From an uncultured Bacteroidia bacterium (lineage in GTDB: Bacteria; Bacteroidota; Bacteroidia; Bacteroidales; UBA932): a stretch of 11,170 nucleotides of DNA. A model generated the notes under the pieces. It saw only the letters and a list, made by a program, of their open reading frames with translations, did no database searches and was not told the DNA's origin. The stretch lies in NCBI GenBank assembly GCA_902796455.1, contig CADBPH010000077.1, positions 1 to 11,170 of the forward strand, in the 5' to 3' direction. Positions 1 through 7,500 of the stretch are shown here, in pieces. Made by a program: the position numbers and the translations under genes. Numbering within the stretch: the first letter of the stretch is position 1; each line of letters starts with the position of its first letter.

Positions 1-485
1 GAGACGGATTCCTTCGTGCCGAGGATGAGCCCCGACAGGGGGTGTCCGGCGAAAAGACGCTCTTCAAACCGGTCATAGACATCGTCCGCCGGACTGTCTT
101 TGTACGACATGATTTCGTCCAGGACGACGCCGCGTTCGGTTTCGACTTCCTTGTCCGGGAAGGTGGCCGTCGTGGCAATTTCCAGCAGCAACCCGGCTGC
201 CTTGCGGAGATCTTCCTTCAGGACGGTCGCATGCAGGACAATCTCTTCTTTGGTCGTATAGGCGTTCAGTTCCCCGCCCAGTTTGTCGAGGTAACTGTTG
301 ATGACGGAAGCGCTTTTGCGGGCGGTTCCCTTGAATAAAGTATGTTCTGTGAAATGCGCGATCCCGGCCGGAAATCCCGCTTCATCCCGGGTTCCGCACC
401 GGATGCTGAGGGCGCAGTACCCGACGGCCGATCCGCTTCGGGAGGCCGCATACCGGAGGCCGTTGCTGGCTTGACCTGTAATCAT
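1..485 (-). CDS. M16 family zinc peptidase (insulinase/MPP-like), N-terminal part; 3' end outside window
   Basis: This is the first 161 codons of a minus-strand gene whose stop lies beyond base 1. The translation carries the inverted zinc-protease motif HFTEH at residues 44-48, followed by LFKGT (50-54), a NSYLDKLGGELNAYTT segment (63-78) and the ERGVVLDEI helix (117-125). In M16 enzymes the two motif histidines and a glutamate about 76 residues later bind zinc, and the motif Glu is catalytic; E124 fits that spacing, E117 less well. There is no signal peptide, so this is probably a cytoplasmic M16B-type processing peptidase of about 400 residues rather than an exported one. The ATG at 483-485 was chosen because it directly precedes the conserved domain; an upstream start would run into the preceding gene. 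The gene begins 13 bases after the stop of the exported protein gene, so the two are probably cotranscribed. The substrate is unknown. Confidence 0.88.
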   Translation of the reverse strand, partial: MITGQASNGLRYAASRSGSAVGYCALSIRCGTRDEAGFPAGIAHFTEHTLFKGTARKSASVINSYLDKLGGELNAYTTKEEIVLHATVLKEDLRKAAGLLLEIATTATFPDKEVETERGVVLDEIMSYKDSPADDVYDRFEERLFAGHPLSGLILGTKESV

Positions 486-498
486 GTCCTATGGGGCT

Positions 499-1317
499 TC
501 AGCGCCGGCAGATGTGCCTCACATCCGATTTGAGGAATCCGGCTCCGGCGCTTTTGGAGATTTTGTGTTTCTTGTAGTAATACAATTCATGGGTGCGGGC
601 GTCGATCAGCATCTTGAAGCACAGGGCGCCCTTTTCCGGCTGGGCCGGGGCGATGGTATAGCTGACCAGCGTGCCGGGGATGCCGTTGGTGAAGGCTTCA
701 TCCGCCGTATCCGCATCGACGACCAGGGAATTGGATGAGAAGAACGAATGGGATTCTTTCTCCCCGATCTGGGCCGACAGGTCATCGGAACAGAAGATGA
801 CGCGCGATTCGGCGGGAATGCGGCCCCGTGCGCTGACCCCGGGGGACTTTCCGTCCAGGCTCTTGGAGACGTTGTTCTGCAGGATGTCGACCAATGCGGG
901 GAGGAAAGCGGCCTCGCGTCCGGTCGGGTTTTCCGCCGGACAGACGGGGATGGTCGCAACTTCCAGCATGTCATCCAGTTTCTCTCCGGTCGCGCCTTTG
1001 ACCACAGTCAGCATCATGATGCCGGGCAGTTTGGTTTTCTTGTAGACGCTCTTGACGGGGACCATGAAGTAATAGTCCTTGCTCTTTTTCAGTTTTTCGA
1101 ATTCTTCCAGGGTGCAGAACTCATACGGCGTAATCTGCCACGATATTTTGACAGCGTCCCGCAGCGCCGCGTCCAGGATTTCGTTCCCGGGCAGGGCGAC
1201 CTTCAGCGTTTTGAGGGTGAAGTCGCTGAGTTTCTCTTTCTTCGTAATGATCTGTGCCTGGGCCATCAGGGAGACCGACACGGCCAGGCCGGCGAGAATT
1301 GTCAGAATCCGTTTCAT
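499..1317 (-). CDS. Exported protein of unknown function, 272 residues
   Basis: I do not recognise a family. The N-terminus (residues 1-22, starting MKRILTILAGLAVSVSL and ending AQAQ) is a classical signal peptide with a basic start, a hydrophobic core and an Ala-Gln-Ala cleavage region, so the mature product should be periplasmic or surface-located. There is no lipobox cysteine and no further membrane span. The mature part mixes Lys-rich and hydrophobic strand-like segments (for example YYFMVPVKS and GIMMLTVVKG) and ends in a basic tail, HICRR. The SYTIAP and KMLIDARTHELYYYKKHKI stretches near the C-terminus look like beta strands reporting or binding a ligand, but this is only impression. 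The start at 1315-1317 is supported by the signal peptide and by a -7 promoter element 28 bases upstream. It is followed closely by the M16 peptidase gene, which suggests a shared transcript and perhaps a shared role, not demonstrated. Confidence 0.8.
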   Translation of the reverse strand: MKRILTILAGLAVSVSLMAQAQIITKKEKLSDFTLKTLKVALPGNEILDAALRDAVKISWQITPYEFCTLEEFEKLKKSKDYYFMVPVKSVYKKTKLPGIMMLTVVKGATGEKLDDMLEVATIPVCPAENPTGREAAFLPALVDILQNNVSKSLDGKSPGVSARGRIPAESRVIFCSDDLSAQIGEKESHSFFSSNSLVVDADTADEAFTNGIPGTLVSYTIAPAQPEKGALCFKMLIDARTHELYYYKKHKISKSAGAGFLKSDVRHICRR

Positions 1318-1345
1318 ATCTGTCTTTTTTTATTGTCCGTTCATG

Positions 1346-1353
1346 CAAAGTTA
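1346..1353 (-). promoter_or_regulatory. Bacteroidetes -7 element for the exported protein gene
   Basis: Read on the minus strand this is TAACTTTG, a full match to the TAnnTTTG -7 box of the Bacteroidetes primary sigma factor. It ends 28 bases upstream of the ATG at 1317. No convincing TTTG -33 box lies 19-21 bases further upstream. It sits only 21 bases from the -7 box of dnaX on the other strand. Confidence 0.55.
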
Positions 1354-1374
1354 GAAACTGTTTTAATTTATTCC

Positions 1375-1382
1375 TATATTTG
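1375..1382 (+). promoter_or_regulatory. Bacteroidetes -7 element for dnaX-lptB
   Basis: The sequence TATATTTG matches TAnnTTTG exactly and ends 20 bases before the dnaX ATG, leaving a leader of roughly 14 bases that contains the AAGGA ribosome-binding site. The -33 position (about 1351-1354, TTAG) is a poor match. The AT-rich tract 1361-1380 contrasts with the GC-rich surroundings, as expected of a promoter. Confidence 0.6.
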
Positions 1383-1402
1383 TGAGAACAAGGAATTGAA
1401 GA

Positions 1403-3223
1403 ATGTCTCAAGATACCAACCAGGAAACATCCGGGCATCCGTACATCGTGTCGGCCCGCAAATACCGCCCTGACTCTTTCAGCGCCCTGCTCGGGCAGGA
1501 CAATATCGTCCAGACGCTGAAAAACTCGATTGTCAGGGGGCAGTTGGCCCATGCCTATCTCTTCTGCGGCCCGCGCGGGGTCGGGAAGACCAGTGCGGCC
1601 CGTATTTTTGCCAGGACCATAAACTGTGCCAATCCCACTGCGGACATGGAACCCTGCGGGGAGTGCGAATCGTGTGTCTCCTTCCGGGAAGGGCGTTCTT
1701 ATTGCATCCATGAGTTGGATGCGGCATCGAACAACAGTGTCGATGACATCAAGACCCTGATCGACCAGGTGAACATCCCGCCGCAGGTCGGCCGGTACAG
1801 CGTCTACATCGTGGACGAGGTGCATATGCTCAGCCAGGCGGCTTTCAATGCCTTCCTCAAGACGCTGGAAGAACCGCCTGCCCATGCGATTTTTATCCTG
1901 GCTACCACGGAGAAACACAAAATCCTTCCGACGATCCTGTCCCGCTGCCAAACGTACGATTTCAACCGCATCGGCGCCGCGGACATGGTGAAAAACCTCC
2001 GGAGCATCGCTTCCCGGGAAGGGGTGACCATTGATGATGAATCTTTGCATGTCATCGCGATGAAAGCGGACGGTGCCATGCGGGATGCCTTGACGATCTT
2101 TGACCAGACCGTCGCGTTCTGCGGGACGCAGGTCCGCTACGAGGATGTCCTGAAGAATCTGAATGTCCTGGATTATGAGCATTGTTTCCGTCTGGTGGAG
2201 GATTTCCTTTCCGGAGATTACCAGAAGGCCTTGCTCAAGTTTGACGAAGTCTTGTCCAAGGGGTTTAACGCCCTGCACTTTGTCGCAGCCCTGTCCTCGC
2301 ATTTGCGGGATCTGCTTGTGGCCCGCAGCGGTGCCCTGGACGCCTTGCTGGAATTGCCGGAATCCTTGAAGAAGAAATATCGGGATCAGGCTTCGCGGTG
2401 TACGCTGCCTTTCCTGTATGAAGCGCTGTCCATTACGACGCAGTGCGAGGCCGGCTATAGGGCGAGTGTGAATCCCAGGCTGCATATCGAATTGGCACTG
2501 ATGCGTTTGAGCTTCCTTTCCGGAGGCGTTCCCGCGGCAAAACCGGCGCAGGCTGTCCCTGCTGCAAAGGAACCGGCTCCGGCAGCTCCCGTTCCGGCAG
2601 AAGCGCCCCGGCCGAAGCCGGCGCCCGCTGCCTCCGAAAAGCCGGCCGCGGTTCCAGAAGTTCCGGCATCCGCCGTTGCCGAAAAGCCGGCTGCAGCCCC
2701 GGAGGCCCTGGAACCCACTTCGCCGGCGGAACCTGCTGCCCCGGCCCGGACGCGCCGCCGCGCCCCGCGTGCCGCCTCGGCGCTGTCCATCGCATCGATC
2801 GATGCCCCTTCTTCAGAGGCATCCGCCGCGCGGGAGGACAGCCGGTCCGACAAATTGCCGTCTGACGAGGAGATTCTTGCCGCCTGGAATGCCTTGCCGG
2901 CAGAATATGCATCCCGTCCGCGCCTGTCCGGGAGTTTGTCCTCGGCCAAGGTGGAGATCAATGAGTCGGATGGCGTGAAGGTTCTGACGTTCTTTGTTGT
3001 CAATCTTTCCCAGCAACAGTGGATTCAGGAACGGTTGTTGATGGAGTTGGAAGGCCGGATGCAATCCCGTCTCTCCTCCTCACGGCTGAAATTGCTGGTG
3101 GAGGTGACGCCGGTCGAGGAAGTGGAGAAAACCAGCCTGACCCAGCGGGAGAAGGCACAGGCCTTGATAGAAAAGAACGCGGAAATCATGAATCTGGTGA
3201 AAGATCTGGGCCTGGATACGTAG
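1403..3223 (+). CDS. dnaX: DNA polymerase III clamp-loader subunit gamma/tau
   Basis: DnaX is the ATPase that, with delta and delta', loads the sliding clamp and tethers the polymerase cores. The AAA+ module (about residues 14-240) has Walker A GPRGVGKT (56-63), four zinc-binding cysteines (C75, C85, C88, C91), Walker B with D138-E139 in VDEVHML, sensor-1 and the arginine-finger SRC motif (180-182), and sensor-2 around R227. The helical collar domain follows to about residue 375. Then comes a Pro/Ala-rich linker (376-455), containing two EKPAA[VA]PE units, and a C-terminal folded domain (about 485-606). At 606 residues it is close to the usual tau length. An AAGGA ribosome-binding site at 1390-1394 lies 8 bases from the ATG. 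No A-run slippery heptamer like the one that makes gamma in Escherichia coli is present; the longest A-runs late in the gene are four. It is probably in an operon with lptB. Confidence 0.97.
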   Translation: MSQDTNQETSGHPYIVSARKYRPDSFSALLGQDNIVQTLKNSIVRGQLAHAYLFCGPRGVGKTSAARIFARTINCANPTADMEPCGECESCVSFREGRSYCIHELDAASNNSVDDIKTLIDQVNIPPQVGRYSVYIVDEVHMLSQAAFNAFLKTLEEPPAHAIFILATTEKHKILPTILSRCQTYDFNRIGAADMVKNLRSIASREGVTIDDESLHVIAMKADGAMRDALTIFDQTVAFCGTQVRYEDVLKNLNVLDYEHCFRLVEDFLSGDYQKALLKFDEVLSKGFNALHFVAALSSHLRDLLVARSGALDALLELPESLKKKYRDQASRCTLPFLYEALSITTQCEAGYRASVNPRLHIELALMRLSFLSGGVPAAKPAQAVPAAKEPAPAAPVPAEAPRPKPAPAASEKPAAVPEVPASAVAEKPAAAPEALEPTSPAEPAAPARTRRRAPRAASALSIASIDAPSSEASAAREDSRSDKLPSDEEILAAWNALPAEYASRPRLSGSLSSAKVEINESDGVKVLTFFVVNLSQQQWIQERLLMELEGRMQSRLSSSRLKLLVEVTPVEEVEKTSLTQREKAQALIEKNAEIMNLVKDLGLDT

Positions 3224-3234
3224 AAAGAAGGAGT

Positions 3235-4032
3235 ATGAAACTGCATTGTGAGAATCTGGTAAAGAAATATGGCGTCCGGACAGTCGTCAAGGGCGTCTCC
3301 ATGGAAGTGGAACAAGGGGAGATCGTCGGTTTCCTCGGGCCCAACGGTGCCGGGAAAACCACGAGTTTCTATATGATAACCGGGCAGATTGTGCCGAATG
3401 ACGGCCGGGTTTATCTGGACGATGAAGATATTACGGACCTCCCGATGTACAAGCGCGCCCAGAAGGGAGTCGGTTATCTGCCGCAGGATGCGTCTGTTTT
3501 CCGGAAGATGTCCGTGGAGGACAACATCATGTCAGTCATGGAGATGTCGCCGATGACAAAGGCCGAGCGCAAAGAGCGTCTGGAAAGTCTGATTGACGAA
3601 TTCAATCTGTCCAAGGTGCGGAAAAGCCTCGGGATCCAGCTGTCCGGCGGGGAGCGCCGGCGCTGCGAGATCGCCCGGGCCCTTGCGATCGACCCGAAGT
3701 TCATCCTGCTCGATGAACCGTTTGCCGGTGTCGACCCGATTGCGGTCGAAGATATCCAATACATCATCGCGAAATTGAAATATCGCAATATCGGGGTGAT
3801 TATCACGGACCACAATGTGGGTGAGACCCTGGCCATCACCGACCGCGCCTACCTCTTGTATGAAGGGACGATCCTGCAGCAGGGTACGCCGCAGGCCCTG
3901 GCGGCCGACGAAGATGTCCGGACCAAGTATCTGGGCTCCGGATTTATACTCAAACGTTCCGTCTCTGTGGAACGGGCGCAGCAAGAGCATGAGCGCGCCC
4001 TGGCTGCAAAAGCGGGAAGCGCTAAGGATTAA
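3235..4032 (+). CDS. lptB: LPS transport ATP-binding protein LptB
   Basis: LptB is the cytoplasmic ABC ATPase that powers LptFG extraction of lipopolysaccharide from the inner membrane. The 265-residue product has Walker A GPNGAGKT (35-42), Q-loop Q84, the ABC signature LSGGE (136-140) followed by RRR, Walker B with D160-E161 in LLDEP, the D-loop, and switch histidine H193 in TDHN. The close match in motif spacing to the 241-residue E. coli protein makes this LptB rather than a generic ABC ATPase. The core ends near residue 239 and is followed by a 26-residue charged, Ala-rich, probably helical extension absent from the E. coli protein. The ATG at 3235 was chosen because it starts the conserved [13 protein letters not shown] block and follows an AGAAGGAG ribosome-binding sequence; an in-frame ATG at 3019 lies inside dnaX. 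The gap to dnaX is 11 bases. LptF, LptG and LptC are not in the window. Confidence 0.94.
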   Translation: MKLHCENLVKKYGVRTVVKGVSMEVEQGEIVGFLGPNGAGKTTSFYMITGQIVPNDGRVYLDDEDITDLPMYKRAQKGVGYLPQDASVFRKMSVEDNIMSVMEMSPMTKAERKERLESLIDEFNLSKVRKSLGIQLSGGERRRCEIARALAIDPKFILLDEPFAGVDPIAVEDIQYIIAKLKYRNIGVIITDHNVGETLAITDRAYLLYEGTILQQGTPQALAADEDVRTKYLGSGFILKRSVSVERAQQEHERALAAKAGSAKD

Positions 4033-5180
4033 TTGTTTACGTAATCTTTGACATCCTGGGTGCTGATCGGGTTCCCCCCGAGGATCAGCAGCCTTTCCAC
4101 GACATTCTGGAGTTCGCGGATGTTGCCCGGCCATTCTTTTTCCTGCAAGAGGGCGATGGCTTCCGGGGAGAACTCCCGGACCGGTTTCCCGACTTTGGCG
4201 CAGTATTCTTCCGTGAAATACTGGACGAGCATGGGGATGTCGTCTTTGCGTTCATCCAGGCTCGGCACGCGGATGGGGATGACGCTGAGGCGGTGGTAAA
4301 GGTCCTCGCGGAAATGCCCTTTTTCAATCTCTTCCCTGAGGTTCTTGTTGGTGGCGGCTATGACGCGGACATCCACCTCTATATCCTTGTCCCCGCCGAC
4401 CGGGGTCAGTTTTTTCTCCTGCAGGACACGGAGAACCTTGGCCTGGGCTGCCAGGCTCATGTCTCCGATTTCGTCCAGGAAGAGCGTGCCGCCGTCCGCC
4501 TGTTCGAATTTCCCCTTGTGGTCCTTGACGGCGGAGGTGAAAGATCCTTTCTTGTGTCCGAACAATTCACTTTCAATGAGTTCTGAAGGAATGGCGGCGC
4601 AGTTGACCTCGATGTAAGGCATGGCGCTCCGCTTGCTCTGCTGGTGCAGACTCTGTGCGACCAGCTCCTTTCCGCAACCATTCGGCCCGGTAATCAGGAC
4701 GCGGGCATCTGTCGGTGCGACTTTCTCGATCAATTCACGGACATGGCGGATCGGTGCGGATTCCCCGATCATCTGCCGGCCGTACACTTTCTTCTTCAGG
4801 ATTTTGACTTCCTTGACCAGGTTGGCCTTGTCCGTCGCATTCTTGATGGTGACCAGGATCCGGTTCAGGTCGAGCGGCTTCTCGATGAAGTCGAAAGCGC
4901 CTTTGTGCATGCAATCGACTGCCGTTGCGATGTCGGCGTGGCCGGAGATCATCACGACCGGGGTTTCAATCCCTTCTTCCACCAGTTTCGCCAGGACTTC
5001 GGTCCCTTCCATCCCGGGCATTTTGATGTCGCAGAAAATGACATCGAAACGGTCTTTTTCCGCTTTTTCAAGGGCGGCAGCCCCGTCTTCAGCAACCTCA
5101 ACCTGGTATCCTTCATCCATCAGCAGCTCTTTCATCACATTCCTGATGGCCCTTTCGTCGTCGACAACTAAAACTTTCAT
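4029..5180 (-). CDS. NtrC/NtrX-type response regulator with sigma-54 AAA+ domain, lacking an HTH domain
   Basis: This is a two-component response regulator that should remodel sigma-54 RNA polymerase. The receiver domain (1-115) has acidic residues D7 and D8, phospho-acceptor D51, S79 and K101. The AAA+ domain (about 137-370) has Walker A GPNGCGKE (165-172), Walker B with D236-E237 in LFLDEIGD, candidate arginine fingers R291 and R297, and the WPGNIREL motif (350-357). Two features are odd. The sigma-54-contacting GAFTGA loop reads GSFTSA (212-217), and the protein stops at residue 383, straight after the AAA+ helical subdomain, so the Fis-type helix-turn-helix usual in NtrC proteins (about 450-480 residues) is missing. 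The sequence around the stop shows no remnant HTH, because the convergent lptB coding region follows directly. From memory, similar short activators with a Ser in this loop occur in other Bacteroidetes. The ATG at 5180 has a TAAGG sequence just before it. Partner kinase and targets are unknown. Confidence 0.93.
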   Translation of the reverse strand: MKVLVVDDERAIRNVMKELLMDEGYQVEVAEDGAAALEKAEKDRFDVIFCDIKMPGMEGTEVLAKLVEEGIETPVVMISGHADIATAVDCMHKGAFDFIEKPLDLNRILVTIKNATDKANLVKEVKILKKKVYGRQMIGESAPIRHVRELIEKVAPTDARVLITGPNGCGKELVAQSLHQQSKRSAMPYIEVNCAAIPSELIESELFGHKKGSFTSAVKDHKGKFEQADGGTLFLDEIGDMSLAAQAKVLRVLQEKKLTPVGGDKDIEVDVRVIAATNKNLREEIEKGHFREDLYHRLSVIPIRVPSLDERKDDIPMLVQYFTEEYCAKVGKPVREFSPEAIALLQEKEWPGNIRELQNVVERLLILGGNPISTQDVKDYVNN

Positions 5181-5208
5181 CCTTACAGTGTTTTATGGAA
5201 GCAACACA

Positions 5209-5216
5209 CAAATATC
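5209..5216 (-). promoter_or_regulatory. Possible -7 element for the response regulator gene
   Basis: On the minus strand this reads GATATTTG, one mismatch from TAnnTTTG, ending 28 bases upstream of the ATG at 5180. That distance matches the other promoters in the window. No -33 box is evident, so the call is weak. It lies in the 101-base divergent region shared with cmk. Confidence 0.35.
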
Positions 5217-5249
5217 GGACTATTTTCTCGTACTTTATGCATTTTTTCA

Positions 5250-5257
5250 TAAATTTG
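5250..5257 (+). promoter_or_regulatory. Bacteroidetes -7 element for cmk-ispH
   Basis: TAAATTTG is an exact TAnnTTTG match, 24 bases upstream of the cmk ATG at 5282. The region upstream is T-rich but has no clean TTTG at the -33 spacing. A short inverted repeat, TTATG (5235-5239) and CATAA (5248-5252), overlaps the element's first bases; it may be chance in AT-rich DNA. Confidence 0.55.
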
Positions 5258-5281
5258 TTCCTTCCAGAGAAAACCCTGAAT

Positions 5282-5974
5282 ATGAACATACCTGATATCA
5301 TCATCGCCATTGACGGCTACTCTTCCACGGGGAAGAGCTCCTTTGCCAAATTGATTGCCAAAGAATTCGGCTTTACCTATCTGGATTCGGGCGCATTATA
5401 CCGCTGCGTCACCCTCCATGCCCTCGAGAAAGGCCTGATCGGGGAAGACGGGCAGATCGACAAGGAGGCGCTCCTGGAAGAGCTGAAGACGCTGGATGTC
5501 CATTTCGAGAGCGGCCCGCAGGGGAGTGCCGCGTATATTGGAGACCGTCCCGTGGAAGGAGAGATCCGTTCGCTGCGCGTGTCGGAGCATGTCAGTCCGG
5601 TATCGACCATTCCGGAAGTCCGGGCCTTTGTGGATGCACGCCTGCACGAGTTCGGCCGCAAGGGACGCATCGTGATGGACGGCCGTGACATCGGAACGTC
5701 CGTGTTCCCGAATGCCGAAATCAAGATTTTCATGACGGCGGATCCCCAGGTCCGTGCCCAGCGCCGCTTCGATGAGATGAAAGCGAAAGGGCAGGACCCG
5801 GATTTCCAGGCCGTGCTGGACAATTTGCTCGAGCGGGATTATATCGACTCTCACCGGGAAGTCTCGCCGCTATCCCAGGCGGAAGATGCTGTGGTGCTGG
5901 ACAATACGTATATGACCTTTGACGATCAGATGCGTTGGATCCGGCAACTGATCGAGGAACGGTTCCCTGCATGA
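5282..5974 (+). CDS. cmk: Cytidylate kinase
   Basis: Cmk phosphorylates CMP and dCMP with ATP, recycling pyrimidine nucleotides for DNA, RNA and phospholipid synthesis in the cytoplasm. The 230-residue product has the P-loop GYSSTGKS (12-19), the nucleotide-binding DSGALYR motif (35-41), MDGRDIGT (132-139) and the lid arginines in the AQRRFDEM region. Length is typical of the family (about 220-230). The ATG at 5282 was preferred over an in-frame ATG at 5195 because the latter would add 29 residues lying over the promoter, while residue 1 here begins just before the first strand of the fold. The stop overlaps the ispH start (ATGA), which implies translational coupling. The cmk-ispH neighbourhood also occurs in other bacteria. 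Confidence 0.96.
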   Translation: MNIPDIIIAIDGYSSTGKSSFAKLIAKEFGFTYLDSGALYRCVTLHALEKGLIGEDGQIDKEALLEELKTLDVHFESGPQGSAAYIGDRPVEGEIRSLRVSEHVSPVSTIPEVRAFVDARLHEFGRKGRIVMDGRDIGTSVFPNAEIKIFMTADPQVRAQRRFDEMKAKGQDPDFQAVLDNLLERDYIDSHREVSPLSQAEDAVVLDNTYMTFDDQMRWIRQLIEERFPA

Positions 5975-6864
5975 GGCTGCAAGTAGAAATAGACGCACAC
6001 TCGGGTTTTTGCGGCGGAGTCATCCGGGCCATCACCCGGGCGGAGGATTTCCTGTCCGCCCATCCCGACCGCCGCTTGTACTCTGTCGGTGCGATCGTCC
6101 ACAATGAGGCGGAACTGGAGCGGTTGTCCTCGCGCGGGCTCCGCACGGTCTCCTGTGCGGACCTGTCGGATATCCCCGGCTGCCGGGAAGACGTAACCCT
6201 GCTGATCCGCGCCCATGGAGAACCCCCTTCCACGTACCGAAGGGCCCGTGAGGCGGGTTTTGAGGTCGTGGACTGTACCTGCCCCGTCGTCCTCCGTCTT
6301 CAGGAGCGCATCCGGCAGGCTTATGCCCGTCTGCAAGGCTCCGGAGGGCAAATCGTCCTGTTCGGAAAAGTGGGCCATGCGGAGGTGCTCGGACTGGTCG
6401 GCCAGGTGGACGGCGATGTCCTGGTCGTGGAGAATGTCCGCATGCTGGAAGAAGCGCTTGGACGCGGTGCGGTTTCCGCCGACGGACCCCTGGAGATTTT
6501 CTCGCAGACGACGAAAAGCCCCGGGGAATACGAAGAGATCTGCCGGATTCTCCGCGCATACAATCCTTCCCTGACGGTGCATCATACTATTTGTTCACAG
6601 GTGGCTTCCCGGCATGCCCAATTGTCGGATTTCGCGGCTTCCCATGATGTGGTGGTGTTTGTTTCCGGGCAGGAGAGTTCCAACGGAAAAGTGCTCTTCG
6701 ACCTGTGCCGGGCCCATAATCCCCGGACCAGCCGCTGCGGCAGCCCGGATGAAATCCGGCCGGAATGGTTCCGGGACGGGGACCGGGTGGGTGTCTGCGG
6801 TGCGACCTCGACCCCGAAATGGCTTCTCGAAGCGGTCGCTCAGAAAATTTTGCAGATAAACTGA
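5971..6864 (+). CDS. ispH: 4-hydroxy-3-methylbut-2-enyl diphosphate reductase
   Basis: IspH is the last enzyme of the MEP pathway. It reduces HMBPP to IPP and DMAPP using a [4Fe-4S] cluster. The three cluster cysteines are visible: C14 (in GFCGGV), C104 (in DCTCP) and C208 (in TICSQ). Substrate-binding residues by family comparison are H44 (VHNE), H82 (AHGE), H136 and E138 (GHAEV), T180/T181 (SQTTKS), and the Ser/Asn of the SSNGKVLF motif. The length of 297 residues is normal and there is no fused ribosomal S1 domain as found in some Firmicutes. The ATG at 5971 overlaps the cmk stop by four bases and starts exactly at the conserved N-terminal strand; an in-frame ATG at 5935 lies inside cmk and is unlikely. 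The presence of ispH shows that the organism makes isoprenoids by the MEP route. Confidence 0.96.
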   Translation: MRLQVEIDAHSGFCGGVIRAITRAEDFLSAHPDRRLYSVGAIVHNEAELERLSSRGLRTVSCADLSDIPGCREDVTLLIRAHGEPPSTYRRAREAGFEVVDCTCPVVLRLQERIRQAYARLQGSGGQIVLFGKVGHAEVLGLVGQVDGDVLVVENVRMLEEALGRGAVSADGPLEIFSQTTKSPGEYEEICRILRAYNPSLTVHHTICSQVASRHAQLSDFAASHDVVVFVSGQESSNGKVLFDLCRAHNPRTSRCGSPDEIRPEWFRDGDRVGVCGATSTPKWLLEAVAQKILQIN

Positions 6865-6880
6865 CAAATTCCTAAATTTG
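6849..6880 (+). promoter_or_regulatory. Promoter for efp: -33 TTTG and -7 TAAATTTG
   Basis: TTTG at 6849-6852 and TAAATTTG at 6873-6880 are separated by 20 bases, matching the Bacteroidetes primary promoter in both elements and spacing. It is the best promoter in the window. The -33 box lies within the last codons of ispH (stop at 6862-6864), so efp can be transcribed separately from cmk-ispH. The leader to the efp ATG is roughly 28 bases, A/T-rich and without a clear Shine-Dalgarno sequence. Confidence 0.72.
6865..6880. repeat. 16-base palindrome CAAATT-CCTA-AATTTG over the efp -7 box
   Basis: Perfect 6-base inverted arms (6865-6870 and 6875-6880) flank a 4-base centre and cover the entire -7 element of the efp promoter. 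Such placement would suit a repressor operator, but because half of it is the promoter consensus itself, coincidence is plausible. Confidence 0.4.
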
Positions 6881-6914
6881 CAGACGGAAAAAGATTCATA
6901 ATCAATAGCAATTT

Positions 6915-7481
6915 ATGGCAACAACAGCAGATTTCAAGAACGGACTTTATCTGAACTACAATGGCAAGCCGTGCTCGATCGTATGGTTCCAGCATGTCAA
7001 ACCCGGCAAGGGCCCTGCTTTCGTGAAGACGAAGCTCCGCAATCTCGAGAACGGCCGTATCCTGGAGAATACCTTTACGGCCGGTGCGAAAATCGAAACC
7101 ATTACCGTCGAGAGGCGTCCTTACCAGTTCTTGTACGGTGATGAGGATGGTTTCAACTTCATGCATGAGGAGACATACGAGCAGATTTCCCTGCCGAAGG
7201 ACGTCGTGGAGAATGCCGACCTCATGAAGGAAGGCCAGCATGTCGAAATGATGTTTGTCACAGAGCCGGAGGAGCGTTGCCTCACCTGCGAACTCCCGAC
7301 TTACGTTACCTTGAAAGTGACGTATGCAGAGCCTGCCGTGAAGGGCAATACCGCTTCTACTTCCGCTTTGAAGGAAGTTACCCTGGAGACCGGAGCGAAA
7401 GTCATGGTCCCGCTCTTCATCAACACCGACGACGTGATTACGGTCAATACTACCGACCGCAGCTACGGCCAGCGGGTTTAA
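6915..7481 (+). CDS. efp: Translation elongation factor P
   Basis: EF-P binds between the P and E sites of the ribosome and relieves stalling at consecutive prolines. The 188-residue product has the KOW-like N-terminal domain with the conserved loop HVKPGKGPAF (27-36), whose tip lysine K32 corresponds to the modified lysine of E. coli EF-P. Two OB-fold domains follow, including the ETYEQI and DVVENADLMKEG stretches, and the C-terminal NTTDRSYGQRV end. Length matches the family exactly. The modification enzyme, if any, is not in the window. The gene has its own strong promoter and an A/T-rich leader. It precedes the Fur-family gene by 67 bases, with a stem-loop between. Confidence 0.97.
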   Translation: MATTADFKNGLYLNYNGKPCSIVWFQHVKPGKGPAFVKTKLRNLENGRILENTFTAGAKIETITVERRPYQFLYGDEDGFNFMHEETYEQISLPKDVVENADLMKEGQHVEMMFVTEPEERCLTCELPTYVTLKVTYAEPAVKGNTASTSALKEVTLETGAKVMVPLFINTDDVITVNTTDRSYGQRV

Positions 7482-7500
7482 TCATCCTGAAAATCAGTTT

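Noticed and set aside
748..1473. 241-residue plus-strand frame overlapping the exported protein gene and the first codons of dnaX
   Set aside because: It is antisense to a gene with a good signal peptide, crosses both promoters, and has no recognisable domain.
1121..2485. 454-residue minus-strand open frame opposite the start of dnaX and part of the exported protein gene
   Set aside because: It runs across the divergent promoter region, is antisense to clear dnaX motifs, and its translation is Arg/Gln-rich without any domain. High GC content produces such long antisense frames.
2433..3003. Two minus-strand frames (159 and 182 residues) over the dnaX linker
   Set aside because: They mirror the Pro/Ala-rich coding repeat and give low-complexity Ala/Gly/Ser or Pro/Arg-rich products.
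5235..5252. Inverted repeat TTATG/CATAA upstream of cmk as an operator
   Set aside because: Only five base pairs in AT-rich DNA; it is expected by chance and is not listed as a separate feature.
4621..5295. Plus-strand frames of 175 and 224 residues opposite the response regulator
   Set aside because: The opposite strand has a complete receiver and AAA+ domain with all motifs; these are shadows.
5926..6585. 219-residue minus-strand frame opposite ispH
   Set aside because: No domain, start context or promoter, and antisense to intact ispH.
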